Assembly: GCF_013141825.1 (NCBI RefSeq) | Contig: NZ_RZNH01000019.1 | Coordinates: 261-64,260 of the forward strand | Source of the DNA: Marinifilum caeruleilacunae | GTDB lineage: Bacteria; Bacteroidota; Bacteroidia; Bacteroidales; Marinifilaceae | Direction of reading: 5' to 3' | Length of the DNA: 64,000 nt | Shown: positions 1 through 7,627 of the stretch, one piece after another | Layout: each line of letters begins with the position of its first letter | Position numbering within the stretch: position 1 is the stretch's first letter | Translations under genes and position numbers: made by a program | Notes under the pieces: generated by a model | The model's input: only the letters and a program-made list of their open reading frames with translations | Databases searched by the model: none | What the model was told of the DNA's origin: nothing

Positions 1-40
1 ACTTGAATCTATCCCGAATCTTCGGGACTGATTAACAGGC
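1..40 (-). pseudogene. tRNA-Asn relic (3' half, edge of window)
   Basis: On the minus strand this stretch resembles the anticodon-loop to T-arm part of the intact tRNA-Asn copies at 642-958, but the variable region is replaced by the hairpin CCCGAA-GA-TTCGGG and the 5' half is absent. It shares that hairpin with the relics at 408-458 and 523-578. The GIY-YIG gene ends inside it (stop at 32-34). It may continue left of the window. Confidence 0.55.
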
Positions 41-334
41 AGAGATTATCTTTTTTATCAGATCTTGAAATAGTTTATTTCCTTGATCTGGATTTAATAG
101 CTTTTCAATGAAGTTTCGACTTTTCATGCTCTTTATTTTTCGCTCCAATTTTAATGCTAGGGTTTTGTCATTGCCTACTTCAAATGATTTTTTCATTAAC
201 CAAGGTAGATGTTTGGACGTGTATTTATTATTAATAGGATTATTATGCATGAATAATCTTTTAGTAAGATCTTCTGTGTAACCTATATAATACTTATCCG
301 ATGATGGCGAATACAATATGTAGATATAAAACAT
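32..334 (-). CDS. GIY-YIG nuclease domain protein (URI/UPF0213-like)
   Basis: A 100-residue single-domain protein of the GIY-YIG superfamily, similar in size to the UvrC-like URI subgroup. The GIY segment is Y3-I-Y-I-L7, the YIG segment is Y15-Y-I-G-Y-T20, and the expected basic and acidic catalytic residues are R26 and E64. The fold is a metal-dependent nuclease, but the cellular role of these stand-alone proteins is not established. The gene sits among decayed tRNA-Asn copies, and its last codons and stop overlap one relic, suggesting it was inserted or translocated here. The ATG at 334 gives the usual start very close to the first beta strand. No neighbouring repair gene is present. Confidence 0.85.
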   Translation of the reverse strand: MFYIYILYSPSSDKYYIGYTEDLTKRLFMHNNPINNKYTSKHLPWLMKKSFEVGNDKTLALKLERKIKSMKSRNFIEKLLNPDQGNKLFQDLIKKIISAC

Positions 335-376
335 GATTTTAAATTAGTAACAATTCAAAAATCAAGATACGAAAAA

Positions 377-401
377 AAGCCGCCCCAATTGGATGACTTC
401 T
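377..401 (-). terminator. degenerate terminator of a tRNA-Asn relic
   Basis: On the minus strand a degraded version of the AGCC..GGCT hairpin is followed by a T run (AAAAAAA at 372-378 on plus). It matches the terminators at 487-516 and 606-635 but has several stem mismatches. Confidence 0.45.
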
Positions 402-407
402 CTATTG

Positions 408-458
408 CTCCCCCTCTAGAACTTGAACCCGAATCTTCGGGACTGATTAACAGTCGGA
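408..458 (-). pseudogene. tRNA-Asn relic (3' half)
   Basis: The acceptor 3' strand and T-arm sequence of tRNA-Asn is recognisable (minus strand ...AGAGGGGGAG), and GACTGTTAATC of the anticodon arm is intact. The variable region is replaced by the CCCGAA/TTCGGG hairpin, and everything 5' of the anticodon stem has been replaced by AT-rich sequence. No functional cloverleaf can form. An apparent reading frame across 416-616 is only this repeat read in frame. Confidence 0.65.
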
Positions 459-486
459 ATATTTTTTTGGATAATGTATAGATACG

Positions 487-516
487 AAAAAAGCCACCCA
501 AATTGGATGGCTTCTT
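487..516 (-). terminator. Rho-independent terminator in relic unit
   Basis: Minus strand: AGCCATCC-AATTT-GGGTGGCT followed by a run of T. It stands between two tRNA-Asn relics and is a near-identical copy of the terminator at 606-635. Confidence 0.65.
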
Positions 517-522
517 TTTTTG

Positions 523-578
523 CTCCCCCTCTAGGACTTGAACCTATCCCGAATCTTCGGGACTGATTAACAGTCGGA
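523..578 (-). pseudogene. tRNA-Asn relic (3' half)
   Basis: Same structure as the relic at 408-458: intact acceptor 3' strand and T arm, then the CCCGAA/TTCGGG hairpin in place of the variable loop, then the GUU anticodon loop, then loss of homology. The flanking AT-rich segment and terminator are also duplicated, so whole units of about 115-120 bp were copied. Confidence 0.65.
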
Positions 579-605
579 ATATTTTTTTGGATAATGTATA
601 GATAC

Positions 606-635
606 GAAAAAGCCACCCAAATTGGATGGCTTCTT
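606..635 (-). terminator. terminator of the tRNA-Asn array
   Basis: Minus strand hairpin AGCCATCC-AATTT-GGGTGGCT followed by TTTTTTC. It lies directly downstream of the last intact tRNA-Asn (642-715) in the direction of transcription. Confidence 0.75.
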
Positions 636-641
636 TTTTTG

Positions 642-715
642 CTCCCCCTCTAGGACTTGAACCTAGGACCCCCTGATTAACAGTCAGGTGCTCTAACCAG
701 CTGAGCTAAGGAGGA
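642..715 (-). tRNA. tRNA-Asn(GUU)
   Basis: A 74-nt cloverleaf on the minus strand. The acceptor TCCTCCT pairs with AGGGGGA with discriminator G, the D arm is GCTC/GAGC, the anticodon arm CCTGA-CTGTTAA-TCAGG gives anticodon GTT, and the T arm is CTAGG-TTCAAGT-CCTAG. CCA is not encoded. It is the last (downstream) of three near-identical intact copies. Confidence 0.97.
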
Positions 716-762
716 GTATAAACTCCTAATAATATTTTACAACCTATTAAGAAAGGTTTTTG

Positions 763-836
763 CTCCCCCTCTAGGACTTGAACCTAGGACCCCCTGATTA
801 ACAGTCAGGTGCTCTAACCAGCTGAGCTAAGGAGGA
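763..836 (-). tRNA. tRNA-Asn(GUU)
   Basis: Identical in tRNA sequence to the copies at 642-715 and 885-958, offset by 121 bp. The 47-bp spacer is also almost identical, so the array arose by tandem duplication of a whole unit. Confidence 0.97.
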
Positions 837-884
837 GTGTAAACTCCTAATAATATTTTACAACCTATTAAGAAAGGTTTTTTG

Positions 885-958
885 CTCCCCCTCTAGGACT
901 TGAACCTAGGACCCCCTGATTAACAGTCAGGTGCTCTAACCAGCTGAGCTAAGGAGGA
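885..958 (-). tRNA. tRNA-Asn(GUU)
   Basis: First (promoter-proximal) copy of the array; same 74-nt sequence with anticodon GTT and no encoded CCA. A -7/-33 promoter candidate for the whole array lies upstream at 1024-1054. Confidence 0.97.
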
Positions 959-1023
959 GTGTAAACTCCTAATTTCCCTCTGCACTTCACATTTGAACTG
1001 CGTTCTTGAGGAAAATTGCGATG

Positions 1024-1054
1024 CAAAACTAACAGGATTTACCCAATAATGCAA
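1024..1054 (-). promoter_or_regulatory. promoter candidate for the tRNA-Asn array
   Basis: On the minus strand TAGTTTTG (plus CAAAACTA 1024-1031) fits the Bacteroidota -7 consensus TAnnTTTG. A TTG (plus CAA 1052-1054) lies 20 bp upstream, as expected for the -33 element. The rest of the 961-1336 gap holds only the kbl promoter region; I see no gene there. Confidence 0.55.
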
Positions 1055-1283
1055 CAGCTGTTTCAATATTTTTTCAAAAAAAAATCATTTTTTTTCTTGA
1101 TAGTGACTTAGCTGTATTCCAATTTTTGATCTATCTGATTGTTTATCAATATTGATAGAAGAAAAAGGGACGAATAGTAAGATTGCAGCGAAAAAGTAAG
1201 ATTTACAGTAAAGTTTACTTCTCTATGTTGTAAAAGGCATATAAAAAACAGATTTTCCCTTCTTTTCGAGACAAATTTTATTG

Positions 1284-1291
1284 TAATTTTG
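1284..1291 (+). promoter_or_regulatory. -7 box candidate for kbl
   Basis: TAATTTTG matches TAnnTTTG and lies 45 bp before the kbl start codon. The -33 region is only T-rich (TTTTC), so this is a partial match. Confidence 0.4.
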
Positions 1292-1336
1292 GATAGTATT
1301 TTTTTAAGAGAAACAAATATCTAAAACAACATACAC

Positions 1337-2527
1337 ATGTACGGAAAATTCAAAGACTATCTTGCAGAAGAGATACAAGGCATTAAAGATGCTGGTTTGT
1401 ACAAAAACGAAAGAATTATTACCACTCCACAGGGAGCAGAAATTAAAGTAAATACTGGCGAATCAGTATTGAACTTCTGTGCAAACAATTACCTTGGTTT
1501 GTCATCGCACCCACGTGTGATGGAAGGAGCGAAGAAAGCTCTGGATTCTCATGGTTATGGAATGTCATCGGTTCGTTTTATTTGTGGTACTACTGATATT
1601 CACAAAGAACTGGAAGAGAAAATCGCCAAGTTCTTCGGAATGGAAGATACCATTTTGTATGCTGCGGCTTTCGATGCCAATGGTGGTGTTTTTGAACCAC
1701 TATTCACAAAAGATGATGCAATTATCTCGGATGAGTTGAACCACGCTTCAATTATCGATGGTGTTCGTTTGTGTAAAGCTGCTCGTTACCGTTACAAGCA
1801 CGCTGATATGGCCGATTTGGAAGAGCAATTAAAAGTTTCTCAGGCACAACGTTACCGTATCATTGTTACCGATGGTGTATTCTCTATGGATGGCGATATC
1901 GCTAAATTAAATGAGATTTGCGATTTGGCTGAGAAGTACAATGCATTGGTAATGGTTGACGATAGCCACGCTTCAGGTTTCATTGGTGATACAGGTCGCG
2001 GTACTCACGAATATCACAAGTGCATGGATCGTGTAGATATCATTACTTCTACCCTAGGTAAAGCATTAGGTGGAGCACTTGGTGGATTCACTACCGGTAA
2101 AGCTGAGATTATTGATATGTTGCGTCAGCGCTCTCGTCCATACTTGTTCTCAAATTCATTGTCGCCTGTTATTGTTGGTGCTTCTATCGCAGTATTCGAT
2201 ATGTTGAGCGAATCAACCGAATTGAGAGATAAAGTAATTTGGAATGCTCAATATTTCCGTGAAGGATTATTAAAAGCAGGTTTCGATGTTAAACCATCTG
2301 ATTCGGCCATTAATGCATTAATGTTATACGATGCAGTCTTGTCACAGCAATTTGCAGCTAAATTGTTAGATGAAGGAATTTATGTAATCGGATTCTACTA
2401 TCCGGTTGTACCAAAAGGTCAGGCTCGTATCCGTATCCAGCTTTCTGCTGCTCACGAAAAAGCACATTTAGATAAAGCACTGGAAGCATTTATCAAAATT
2501 GGTAAAGAATTAAAAGTGATCGAATAA
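1337..2527 (+). CDS. kbl: glycine C-acetyltransferase (2-amino-3-ketobutyrate CoA ligase)
   Basis: A PLP-dependent alpha-oxoamine synthase of 396 residues, the usual Kbl length. It cleaves 2-amino-3-oxobutyrate with CoA to glycine and acetyl-CoA, the second step of threonine degradation. The PLP-binding aspartate/histidine segment V-D-D-S-H-A-S is at 207-213, and the Schiff-base lysine is K242 in T-L-G-K-A-L-G-G. The N-terminal substrate region N-N-Y-L-G-L is typical for the family. The paralogous enzymes KAS/BioF and serine palmitoyltransferase are alternatives, but the N terminus and length favour Kbl. It is monocistronic here: a terminator follows at once and no threonine dehydrogenase gene is adjacent. 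Confidence 0.93.
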   Translation: MYGKFKDYLAEEIQGIKDAGLYKNERIITTPQGAEIKVNTGESVLNFCANNYLGLSSHPRVMEGAKKALDSHGYGMSSVRFICGTTDIHKELEEKIAKFFGMEDTILYAAAFDANGGVFEPLFTKDDAIISDELNHASIIDGVRLCKAARYRYKHADMADLEEQLKVSQAQRYRIIVTDGVFSMDGDIAKLNEICDLAEKYNALVMVDDSHASGFIGDTGRGTHEYHKCMDRVDIITSTLGKALGGALGGFTTGKAEIIDMLRQRSRPYLFSNSLSPVIVGASIAVFDMLSESTELRDKVIWNAQYFREGLLKAGFDVKPSDSAINALMLYDAVLSQQFAAKLLDEGIYVIGFYYPVVPKGQARIRIQLSAAHEKAHLDKALEAFIKIGKELKVIE

Positions 2528-2545
2528 ATCTTACGATAAGTTTTA

Positions 2546-2580
2546 AAGCCGGTAGCTCATATGAGTTTCCGGTTTTTTTA
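2546..2580 (+). terminator. terminator after kbl
   Basis: CCGG..CTCATATGAG..CCGG hairpin followed by TTTTTTT, starting about 20 bp after the kbl stop codon. Confidence 0.75.
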
Positions 2581-2609
2581 TAATTTAGCTTCTCTAAACG
2601 AACCAAATT

Positions 2610-3269
2610 ATGATGATGAAGCGATATTTTTTCCTGGCATTGGTCCTTGTTTTTTCTCTTGAATCTTATTCACAATACTACAAAGATCAAACGTATTTTA
2701 TAGGTGGATCTATAGGTTATCAAATGCCTCTTGGCGATTTTGGTGATCAAGCGAATGGCGGACCAAACTTTCGAATAACGGCAAGGAAAATGCTCAACAA
2801 AAAGTTAAGTGTTGGTGCCGAATTGTCATTTAGCATGCTAGGGCAGGATAAATTCTGGGATGGAAGCCATTTGGGAAGCTATGATGTGAATTACAATATT
2901 GGGTCGGCCTTTCTGCGGGCTTCCTATTATTTCGATGCCTGGGACAGGGATTTCAGGCCATATGCTTCGCTGGCCTTTGGTTACATCTATTATCGAAATG
3001 AAATTGATTTTACAGCGGCATCTTTTGGGTCGAGCGACGACAAAAGAACCATTAGCGAGAATAAGGTAGGATTGGCACCAAATGTTGGCTTTTTATATCA
3101 CATTTCGGATGCCTGGAGTTTTGATATGAACTTGCTTTATACCTTTATTCCAAATTTTCCTGATTCTGTGACAGCCCAGGATGAGAACGGGGAGGATTAT
3201 CAATATTACCTGGGATTCGATAAAATCTCTCTCCCCGAATTATCAGTTGGATTCTATTACCGGTTCTAA
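2610..3269 (+). CDS. outer-membrane beta-barrel protein (OMP_b-brl/porin-family type)
   Basis: A 219-residue secreted protein. A signal peptide (MMMKRYFFLA..., cleavage likely after S-Y-S near residue 21) is followed by alternating hydrophobic/aromatic strands and a C-terminal Y-Y-R-F with a terminal Phe, which is the outer-membrane barrel signature. Length and glycine/aromatic-rich strands fit an eight-stranded barrel. Three ATG codons in a row start the gene, so the exact start is uncertain by two codons. Its last four bases overlap the end of the convergent kinase gene. Function is unknown: such barrels can be structural or small-molecule channels. Confidence 0.8.
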   Translation: MMMKRYFFLALVLVFSLESYSQYYKDQTYFIGGSIGYQMPLGDFGDQANGGPNFRITARKMLNKKLSVGAELSFSMLGQDKFWDGSHLGSYDVNYNIGSAFLRASYYFDAWDRDFRPYASLAFGYIYYRNEIDFTAASFGSSDDKRTISENKVGLAPNVGFLYHISDAWSFDMNLLYTFIPNFPDSVTAQDENGEDYQYYLGFDKISLPELSVGFYYRF

Positions 3270-3880
3270 AATAAACCGTGAATTTTTGCTTCAACTTTAT
3301 CCACAATGCTGTTCAAATCGGCAGGGTTTTCCAGGAAATCGATATTGTCAGCATCAACAATTAACAGGTTGCCATTTTTGTAATTCGATATCCAGTTTTC
3401 GTACCTGTCGTTTAGGTTTTTCAGGTAATCCAAACGAATGGTTTCTTCGTAATCGCGACCACGTTTCTGAATCTGATTTACCAATGTAGGTACCGAAGAA
3501 CGAAGGTAAATTAGTAGGTCTGGAGCCTGAACCATAGAACTCATCAACTGAAAAAGATTGCAATAGTTCGTAAAATCGCGTTCCGACATTAAGCCCATAT
3601 CGTACAAATTGGGAGCAAAAATTTTTGCATCCTCGAAAATGGTACGATCCTGAACCACATTTTTCCCCGAGTTGCGAATTTCCATAATCTGCGTAAAGCG
3701 ACTTTTTAGGAAATAGATCTGCAAGTTGAACGACCAACGTTGCATGTCGTCGTAAAAATCGTTTAGGTAAGGATTTTCATCTACATCTTCGTAGTGAGCT
3801 TCCCATCCGTAATGTTTTGCTAAAAGTTCTGTTAAGGTAGTTTTTCCTGATCCGATATTACCGGCTACAGCTATATGCAT
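3266..3880 (-). CDS. deoxynucleoside kinase (dNK family)
   Basis: A 204-residue salvage kinase that phosphorylates deoxynucleosides with ATP. The P loop G-N-I-G-S-G-K-T is at 7-14, the D-R-T (ERS/DRS) motif at 78-80, and the arginine-rich lid K-R-G-R-D-Y-E-E at 139-146. Substrate (dA, dG or dC) cannot be told from sequence by eye. A second copy of the same length lies 71 bp upstream on the same strand (3952-4566) and is clearly homologous along its full length. Paired small dNKs are known in some bacteria as heterodimeric or dAdo/dGuo-specialised kinases. Confidence 0.92.
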   Translation of the reverse strand: MHIAVAGNIGSGKTTLTELLAKHYGWEAHYEDVDENPYLNDFYDDMQRWSFNLQIYFLKSRFTQIMEIRNSGKNVVQDRTIFEDAKIFAPNLYDMGLMSERDFTNYCNLFQLMSSMVQAPDLLIYLRSSVPTLVNQIQKRGRDYEETIRLDYLKNLNDRYENWISNYKNGNLLIVDADNIDFLENPADLNSIVDKVEAKIHGLF

Positions 3881-3951
3881 TGTGTTAGAATTATCAGTTA
3901 CGAATTAAAAATGGAGCTTAAATTAAAACATATATGATCCATCATTTTCAA

Positions 3952-4566
3952 TTAAAAAAGGCCATGTAGTTGGGCATCAATTTTATTGATTACCGAACTC
4001 AAATCTTTAGGATTTTTTAAAAAATCAATGTCATCAACATCTATAATTAAAAGCTTTCCGTTGGTGTAGCCATTAATCCAGGCCTCATATCGTTCGTTCA
4101 ATCTCTTCAAATAATCCAAACGAATGGTTTCTTCGTAATCGCGGCCTCTGTCTTGAATATGTTCTACCAAAGTAGAAATAGAAGCTCTCAGGTAAATCAA
4201 CAAGTCGGGTGGTTGGATCAGTGAACTCATGATATCGAAAAGAGACAAGTAGTTGTCAAAATCTCTTTTTGGCATCAGGTTCATCGACTCCAGGTTGGGT
4301 GCAAAAATATATGCATCCTCGTAAATGGTTCTGTCCTGAATAATATCTTTTCCAGATTCGCGAAGTGCTAAAACCTGGTTGAATCGACTGTTTAAAAAAT
4401 GGATTTGCAAGGCGAACGACCAACGCTTCATATCGTCGTAAAAATCATTCAGATACGGATTGTCATCCACATCTTCGAAATGAGCTTCCCAGCCGTAATG
4501 CTTTGCCAATAATCCGGCCAGTGTGGTCTTACCGGCACCTATGTTCCCCGCTACAGCAATATGCAT
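3952..4566 (-). CDS. deoxynucleoside kinase (dNK family), tandem paralogue
   Basis: 204 residues, the same length as the downstream gene, with the P loop G-N-I-G-A-G-K-T at 7-14, D-R-T at 78-80 and lid D-R-G-R-D-Y-E-E at 139-146. Both copies keep all catalytic motifs, so neither looks decayed. Differences cluster in the middle (residues 60-75 and 90-130), around the nucleoside pocket, which suggests different substrate preference or a heterodimer. It is probably co-transcribed with the downstream copy; the 71-bp gap has no strong hairpin. Confidence 0.92.
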   Translation of the reverse strand: MHIAVAGNIGAGKTTLAGLLAKHYGWEAHFEDVDDNPYLNDFYDDMKRWSFALQIHFLNSRFNQVLALRESGKDIIQDRTIYEDAYIFAPNLESMNLMPKRDFDNYLSLFDIMSSLIQPPDLLIYLRASISTLVEHIQDRGRDYEETIRLDYLKRLNERYEAWINGYTNGKLLIIDVDDIDFLKNPKDLSSVINKIDAQLHGLF

Positions 4567-4665
4567 GTTTATGTTTAATTTTTATTGAAAAAATGCAAAT
4601 AAAATTAGTAATATTTTTTGGATATTAACTTCTTATTAGCGAGAATAAATGCACTTTGTTTTGAA

Positions 4666-5436
4666 TCAGAAACTTAGCTTTTTAATCGAGATTGATTTTT
4701 CATTAGAGATGTAAATCTGCTTATCCAACAGTCTGATTGTTTTTTTATCGGAACTCTTCCTGGAGTAAATGAGTGGATCTTCCTGATTTGCTGAAGCATA
4801 TTCGTAAAAACCATTTTGCGTTTGGTAGTAAATGGAATTGCCTACAATTTGAAAATCCTGAATGTCTTTAATTGTAAGCTTCCTAACAAATTGTCCATTC
4901 TGATCGAGCTGTAGAATGCCCTTATTATCGTAAAGTAAAAACAAGTCGCCGTTGCTTTCGGTAATTTTCACAATCTCCGATTCTTCGAAAAATGATCCCA
5001 ATAAAATCGATTCACCCAATAACTTGCCATTGTTTGAGATGTAAAAAGCCTGCTTGTCGATTCCATTCAGAATCCAAAAACCTCCTTTTTGCGAACTGCA
5101 AACCTGTTCTGTCTCATTGTCCGAGAAATCATACAAATCAATCGCACTACCTATCTTTGATAATTTATTGTTTAGGTAAATAAGCTGGTTAAAATCTTTG
5201 TAAAACAATAGAATTCGCAAAGGATCAGATACATCAATAGAGCTAATATCGCCCAGGGAAACATCAGAAAAACGATACAATAATTTTCCATCCGAGTTGT
5301 ATTTTATCAATTCAGATTGATCTACCACATAGAGGTTTCCCATATGATCCAGCTCGAAAAAATCGTTATTGATAACAATGTCTTTCGATTCGGAAATGGA
5401 AAAAAATGACAGTAAGCAAACAAGTAAAAACTTCAT
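4666..5436 (-). CDS. secreted beta-propeller-like protein of unknown function
   Basis: 256 residues starting with a short hydrophobic signal peptide (MKFLLVCLLSFFSIS). The rest is made of repeated four-strand-like blocks such as L-Y-V-V-D-Q-S-E-L-I-K-Y-N and I-L-Q-L-D-Q-N-G-Q-F-V, resembling NHL/6-bladed propeller repeats in an incomplete or circular arrangement. It starts 3 bp after the stop of the upstream GH3 gene, so the two are almost certainly co-transcribed. No catalytic motif is visible. Bacteroidota often pair such propellers with envelope functions, but no specific role can be assigned. Confidence 0.7.
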   Translation of the reverse strand: MKFLLVCLLSFFSISESKDIVINNDFFELDHMGNLYVVDQSELIKYNSDGKLLYRFSDVSLGDISSIDVSDPLRILLFYKDFNQLIYLNNKLSKIGSAIDLYDFSDNETEQVCSSQKGGFWILNGIDKQAFYISNNGKLLGESILLGSFFEESEIVKITESNGDLFLLYDNKGILQLDQNGQFVRKLTIKDIQDFQIVGNSIYYQTQNGFYEYASANQEDPLIYSRKSSDKKTIRLLDKQIYISNEKSISIKKLSF

Positions 5437-5439
5437 GTG

Positions 5440-6951
5440 CTAATGATTTTCCTGTAGCAATTCATCGATCAGCTTACGATTATTCGATAATCGAGGAACT
5501 TTGTTCTGACCGCCAAGTTTGCCTTTGGATTTAAGCCAATCGTAAAATAGGCCTTTGCGGGCAACACTTACAATCGGTTTCTCCAATGTAATGTTTTTGT
5601 ATCGCTTGGCTTCATAATCCGAATTTAAGCTCATCAAAGCATTATCGAGTACAAAATTAAACTCTTCAATGTTTTTCGGAGGCTGTTCAAATTCGATTAA
5701 CCATTGGTGTGTACCTTTCTGATCTTTATCCATGAACACCGGTGCTGCAGTATATTCCTTGATTACTGAATTGGTTTTGTTGCAAGCAATTTTCATGGCT
5801 TTTTCGGCATTGTCAATAATAAGCTCTTCGCCAAATGCGTTGATGTATAACTTTGTTCTTCCCGATATCTTGAATTTAAACGGACTTTTAGATGTAAAAT
5901 GAATGGTATCGCCAATTTGGTATCTCCACAATCCACCATTGGTGGTGATTAGCATTGCATAGTTTTTATACAGCTCTACATCTTCCAGGCTAATGGCTTG
6001 CGGGTGCTCATCGTTCACATTTTCCAAAGGAATAAACTCATAGTAAATGCCATAGTCCAGCATCAATAGCATCGATTCATCATCAGGATTGTCCTGAATT
6101 CCAAAGAAACCTTCCGACGCATTGTAGGTCTCCAGGTAGTTCATTTGAGGCAATGGCAATATCTCTTTAAACTGTTCGCGATAAGGCGTAAAACTCACAC
6201 CACCATGAACGAACAATTCAAGATTTGGCCATATTTCGTGTATATGGTTTTTGCCTGAAACCTTAAGAATATGCTTTAGCAACACTAAAAACCATGATGG
6301 AACGCCCGAAAGACTGGTTACATTTTCGTTCATGGTAGCTTCGGTCATTTTATGCAGTTTCTCTTCCCATTCGTCAAGCAGAACGATAGAAGTATCAGGT
6401 GTACGGATAAAATCGGCCCAAAAGGGCAAGTTCTGAATAATTATGGCCGATAAATCGCCATAATAGGAATCGTTATGCATGTTGTTAATCTGGTGACTAC
6501 CACCTAAAGTAAGACCTTTGCCATAAAGAATTCCTGTATCGGGATAAAGCGATGTATAGATGGCAAGAATATCCTTTCCACCCCTGAAATGACAATCTTC
6601 CAAAGCCTCTTTACTAACCGGTATAAACTTACTTTTCGAATTGGTTGTGCCCGACGATTTGGCAAACCATTTGATTTCGGAAGGCCAGAAAATATTTTGT
6701 TCGCCCTTTCTTAAGCGTTCAATATACGTTTCGATGTCTTCGTAAGTTTGTACAGGAAGTCTATCCTTAAAGTCTCGAAGGGTTTGCATCGACTTAAAGT
6801 CGAACTTTCGACCCCATTCTGTATCAGATGCCTGATTCAACAATTGGGTGAGTGTTTCTTTCTGGATCTCAATAGGATGATCCTTAAAAAAATCTATTTG
6901 CGAAAGTCTTTTGGTATTTAACCAGCTGACAAGAGAGTTGATAAATGCCAT
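5440..6951 (-). CDS. GH3 family protein (acyl-adenylate-forming, bacterial type)
   Basis: 503 residues, the typical length of bacterial GH3-like proteins. The nucleotide-binding motif A-K-S-S-G-T-T-N-S-K-S-K is at 97-108. A second conserved block, L-Y-I-N-A-F-G-E-E-L, is in the C-terminal half near the hinge of the ANL-like fold. Plant GH3 enzymes adenylate jasmonate or auxin and join them to amino acids; the substrate of the bacterial members is not known to me. The gene heads an operon with the propeller-like protein downstream and is divergent from cvpA. Cytoplasmic, with no signal peptide. Confidence 0.9.
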   Translation of the reverse strand: MAFINSLVSWLNTKRLSQIDFFKDHPIEIQKETLTQLLNQASDTEWGRKFDFKSMQTLRDFKDRLPVQTYEDIETYIERLRKGEQNIFWPSEIKWFAKSSGTTNSKSKFIPVSKEALEDCHFRGGKDILAIYTSLYPDTGILYGKGLTLGGSHQINNMHNDSYYGDLSAIIIQNLPFWADFIRTPDTSIVLLDEWEEKLHKMTEATMNENVTSLSGVPSWFLVLLKHILKVSGKNHIHEIWPNLELFVHGGVSFTPYREQFKEILPLPQMNYLETYNASEGFFGIQDNPDDESMLLMLDYGIYYEFIPLENVNDEHPQAISLEDVELYKNYAMLITTNGGLWRYQIGDTIHFTSKSPFKFKISGRTKLYINAFGEELIIDNAEKAMKIACNKTNSVIKEYTAAPVFMDKDQKGTHQWLIEFEQPPKNIEEFNFVLDNALMSLNSDYEAKRYKNITLEKPIVSVARKGLFYDWLKSKGKLGGQNKVPRLSNNRKLIDELLQENH

Positions 6952-7045
6952 TTCTAATCGTTTTTGCTGTCTTAAATATAGATATTTTTTAACATCTAAT
7001 TTGCCTTAGTTCATTCTAAATTAAGGTCATTATGTTGGATTTTCT

Positions 7046-7053
7046 TATCTTTG
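7046..7053 (+). promoter_or_regulatory. -7 box candidate for the cvpA operon
   Basis: TATCTTTG, a match to TAnnTTTG, 32 bp before the cvpA start codon. No clear -33 partner at the usual distance. Confidence 0.45.
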
Positions 7054-7084
7054 AACGTCTATTGATAATTATAACTAACCCATT

Positions 7085-7627
7085 ATGAACATTCTCGACA
7101 TCCTGATTGGCATACCTTTGGTGTGGGCCATTTATAAAGGATTTACAAAAGGCCTTATTATCGAAGTAACTACCTTACTGGCATTAATATTAGGAATTTA
7201 CGGTGCAATTCACTTTTCCGATTTTACTGCCGAATTTATAAGAAATAGATTCGAGTACGATTCCAACTATATGGGAATCATGGCTTTTATCATCACATTT
7301 ATTCTAATTGTAATTGTGCTGAATGTATTGGGTAAAATGCTAAACTCATTGGTTGAGGCGGTTGCTTTGGGCATGATCAATCGTTTATTCGGCGCTGTGT
7401 TTGGCTTAATAAAAGGGGTTATCATTTTAAGTATCCTGATTTATTTTGTGAATTTTTTGGATAAAAAGCTCGATTTTATTTCGCAGGAAAAGAAAGAGGA
7501 GAGTTTATTGTATGAACCTATGGTCATCATATCAGAGACCTTGTTTGATATTTTTAATGCCGACCTGGGAGATACCACTGATAAAATAAAAGAAAAGGTA
7601 GAAAAACAACTTCCTGTTGAAGTATGA
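7085..7627 (+). CDS. cvpA: CvpA family inner-membrane protein
   Basis: 180 residues with four predicted membrane segments (roughly 4-20, 23-45, 63-86 and 103-125) and a charged cytosolic tail ending in K-V-E-K-Q-L. The opening N-I-L-D-I-L-I-G-I-P-L-V-W-A-I-Y-K-G-F-T-K-G is the CvpA hallmark (Asp at 5 and the K-G-F-x-x-G turn). In enterobacteria CvpA is linked to colicin V export and bile/envelope tolerance; the molecular role is unclear. The last four bases overlap the DUF3667 gene, indicating translational coupling. Confidence 0.9.
   Translation: MNILDILIGIPLVWAIYKGFTKGLIIEVTTLLALILGIYGAIHFSDFTAEFIRNRFEYDSNYMGIMAFIITFILIVIVLNVLGKMLNSLVEAVALGMINRLFGAVFGLIKGVIILSILIYFVNFLDKKLDFISQEKKEESLLYEPMVIISETLFDIFNADLGDTTDKIKEKVEKQLPVEV

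Larger units (their letters stand above)
642..961 (-). repeat. tandem 121-122 bp tRNA-Asn units
   Basis: Three consecutive units, each made of one tRNA-Asn plus a 47-48 bp AT-rich spacer, with start-to-start distances of 121 and 122 bp. Spacers are nearly identical, and single-base differences and one extra T separate them. Decayed versions of similar size continue to the left. Confidence 0.9.

Noticed and set aside
416-616. A 66-residue minus-strand frame with internal repeats
   Set aside because: It is only the tRNA-Asn relic unit read in frame twice: the repeat of S-Y-L-Y-I-I-Q-K comes from duplicated DNA, not a gene.
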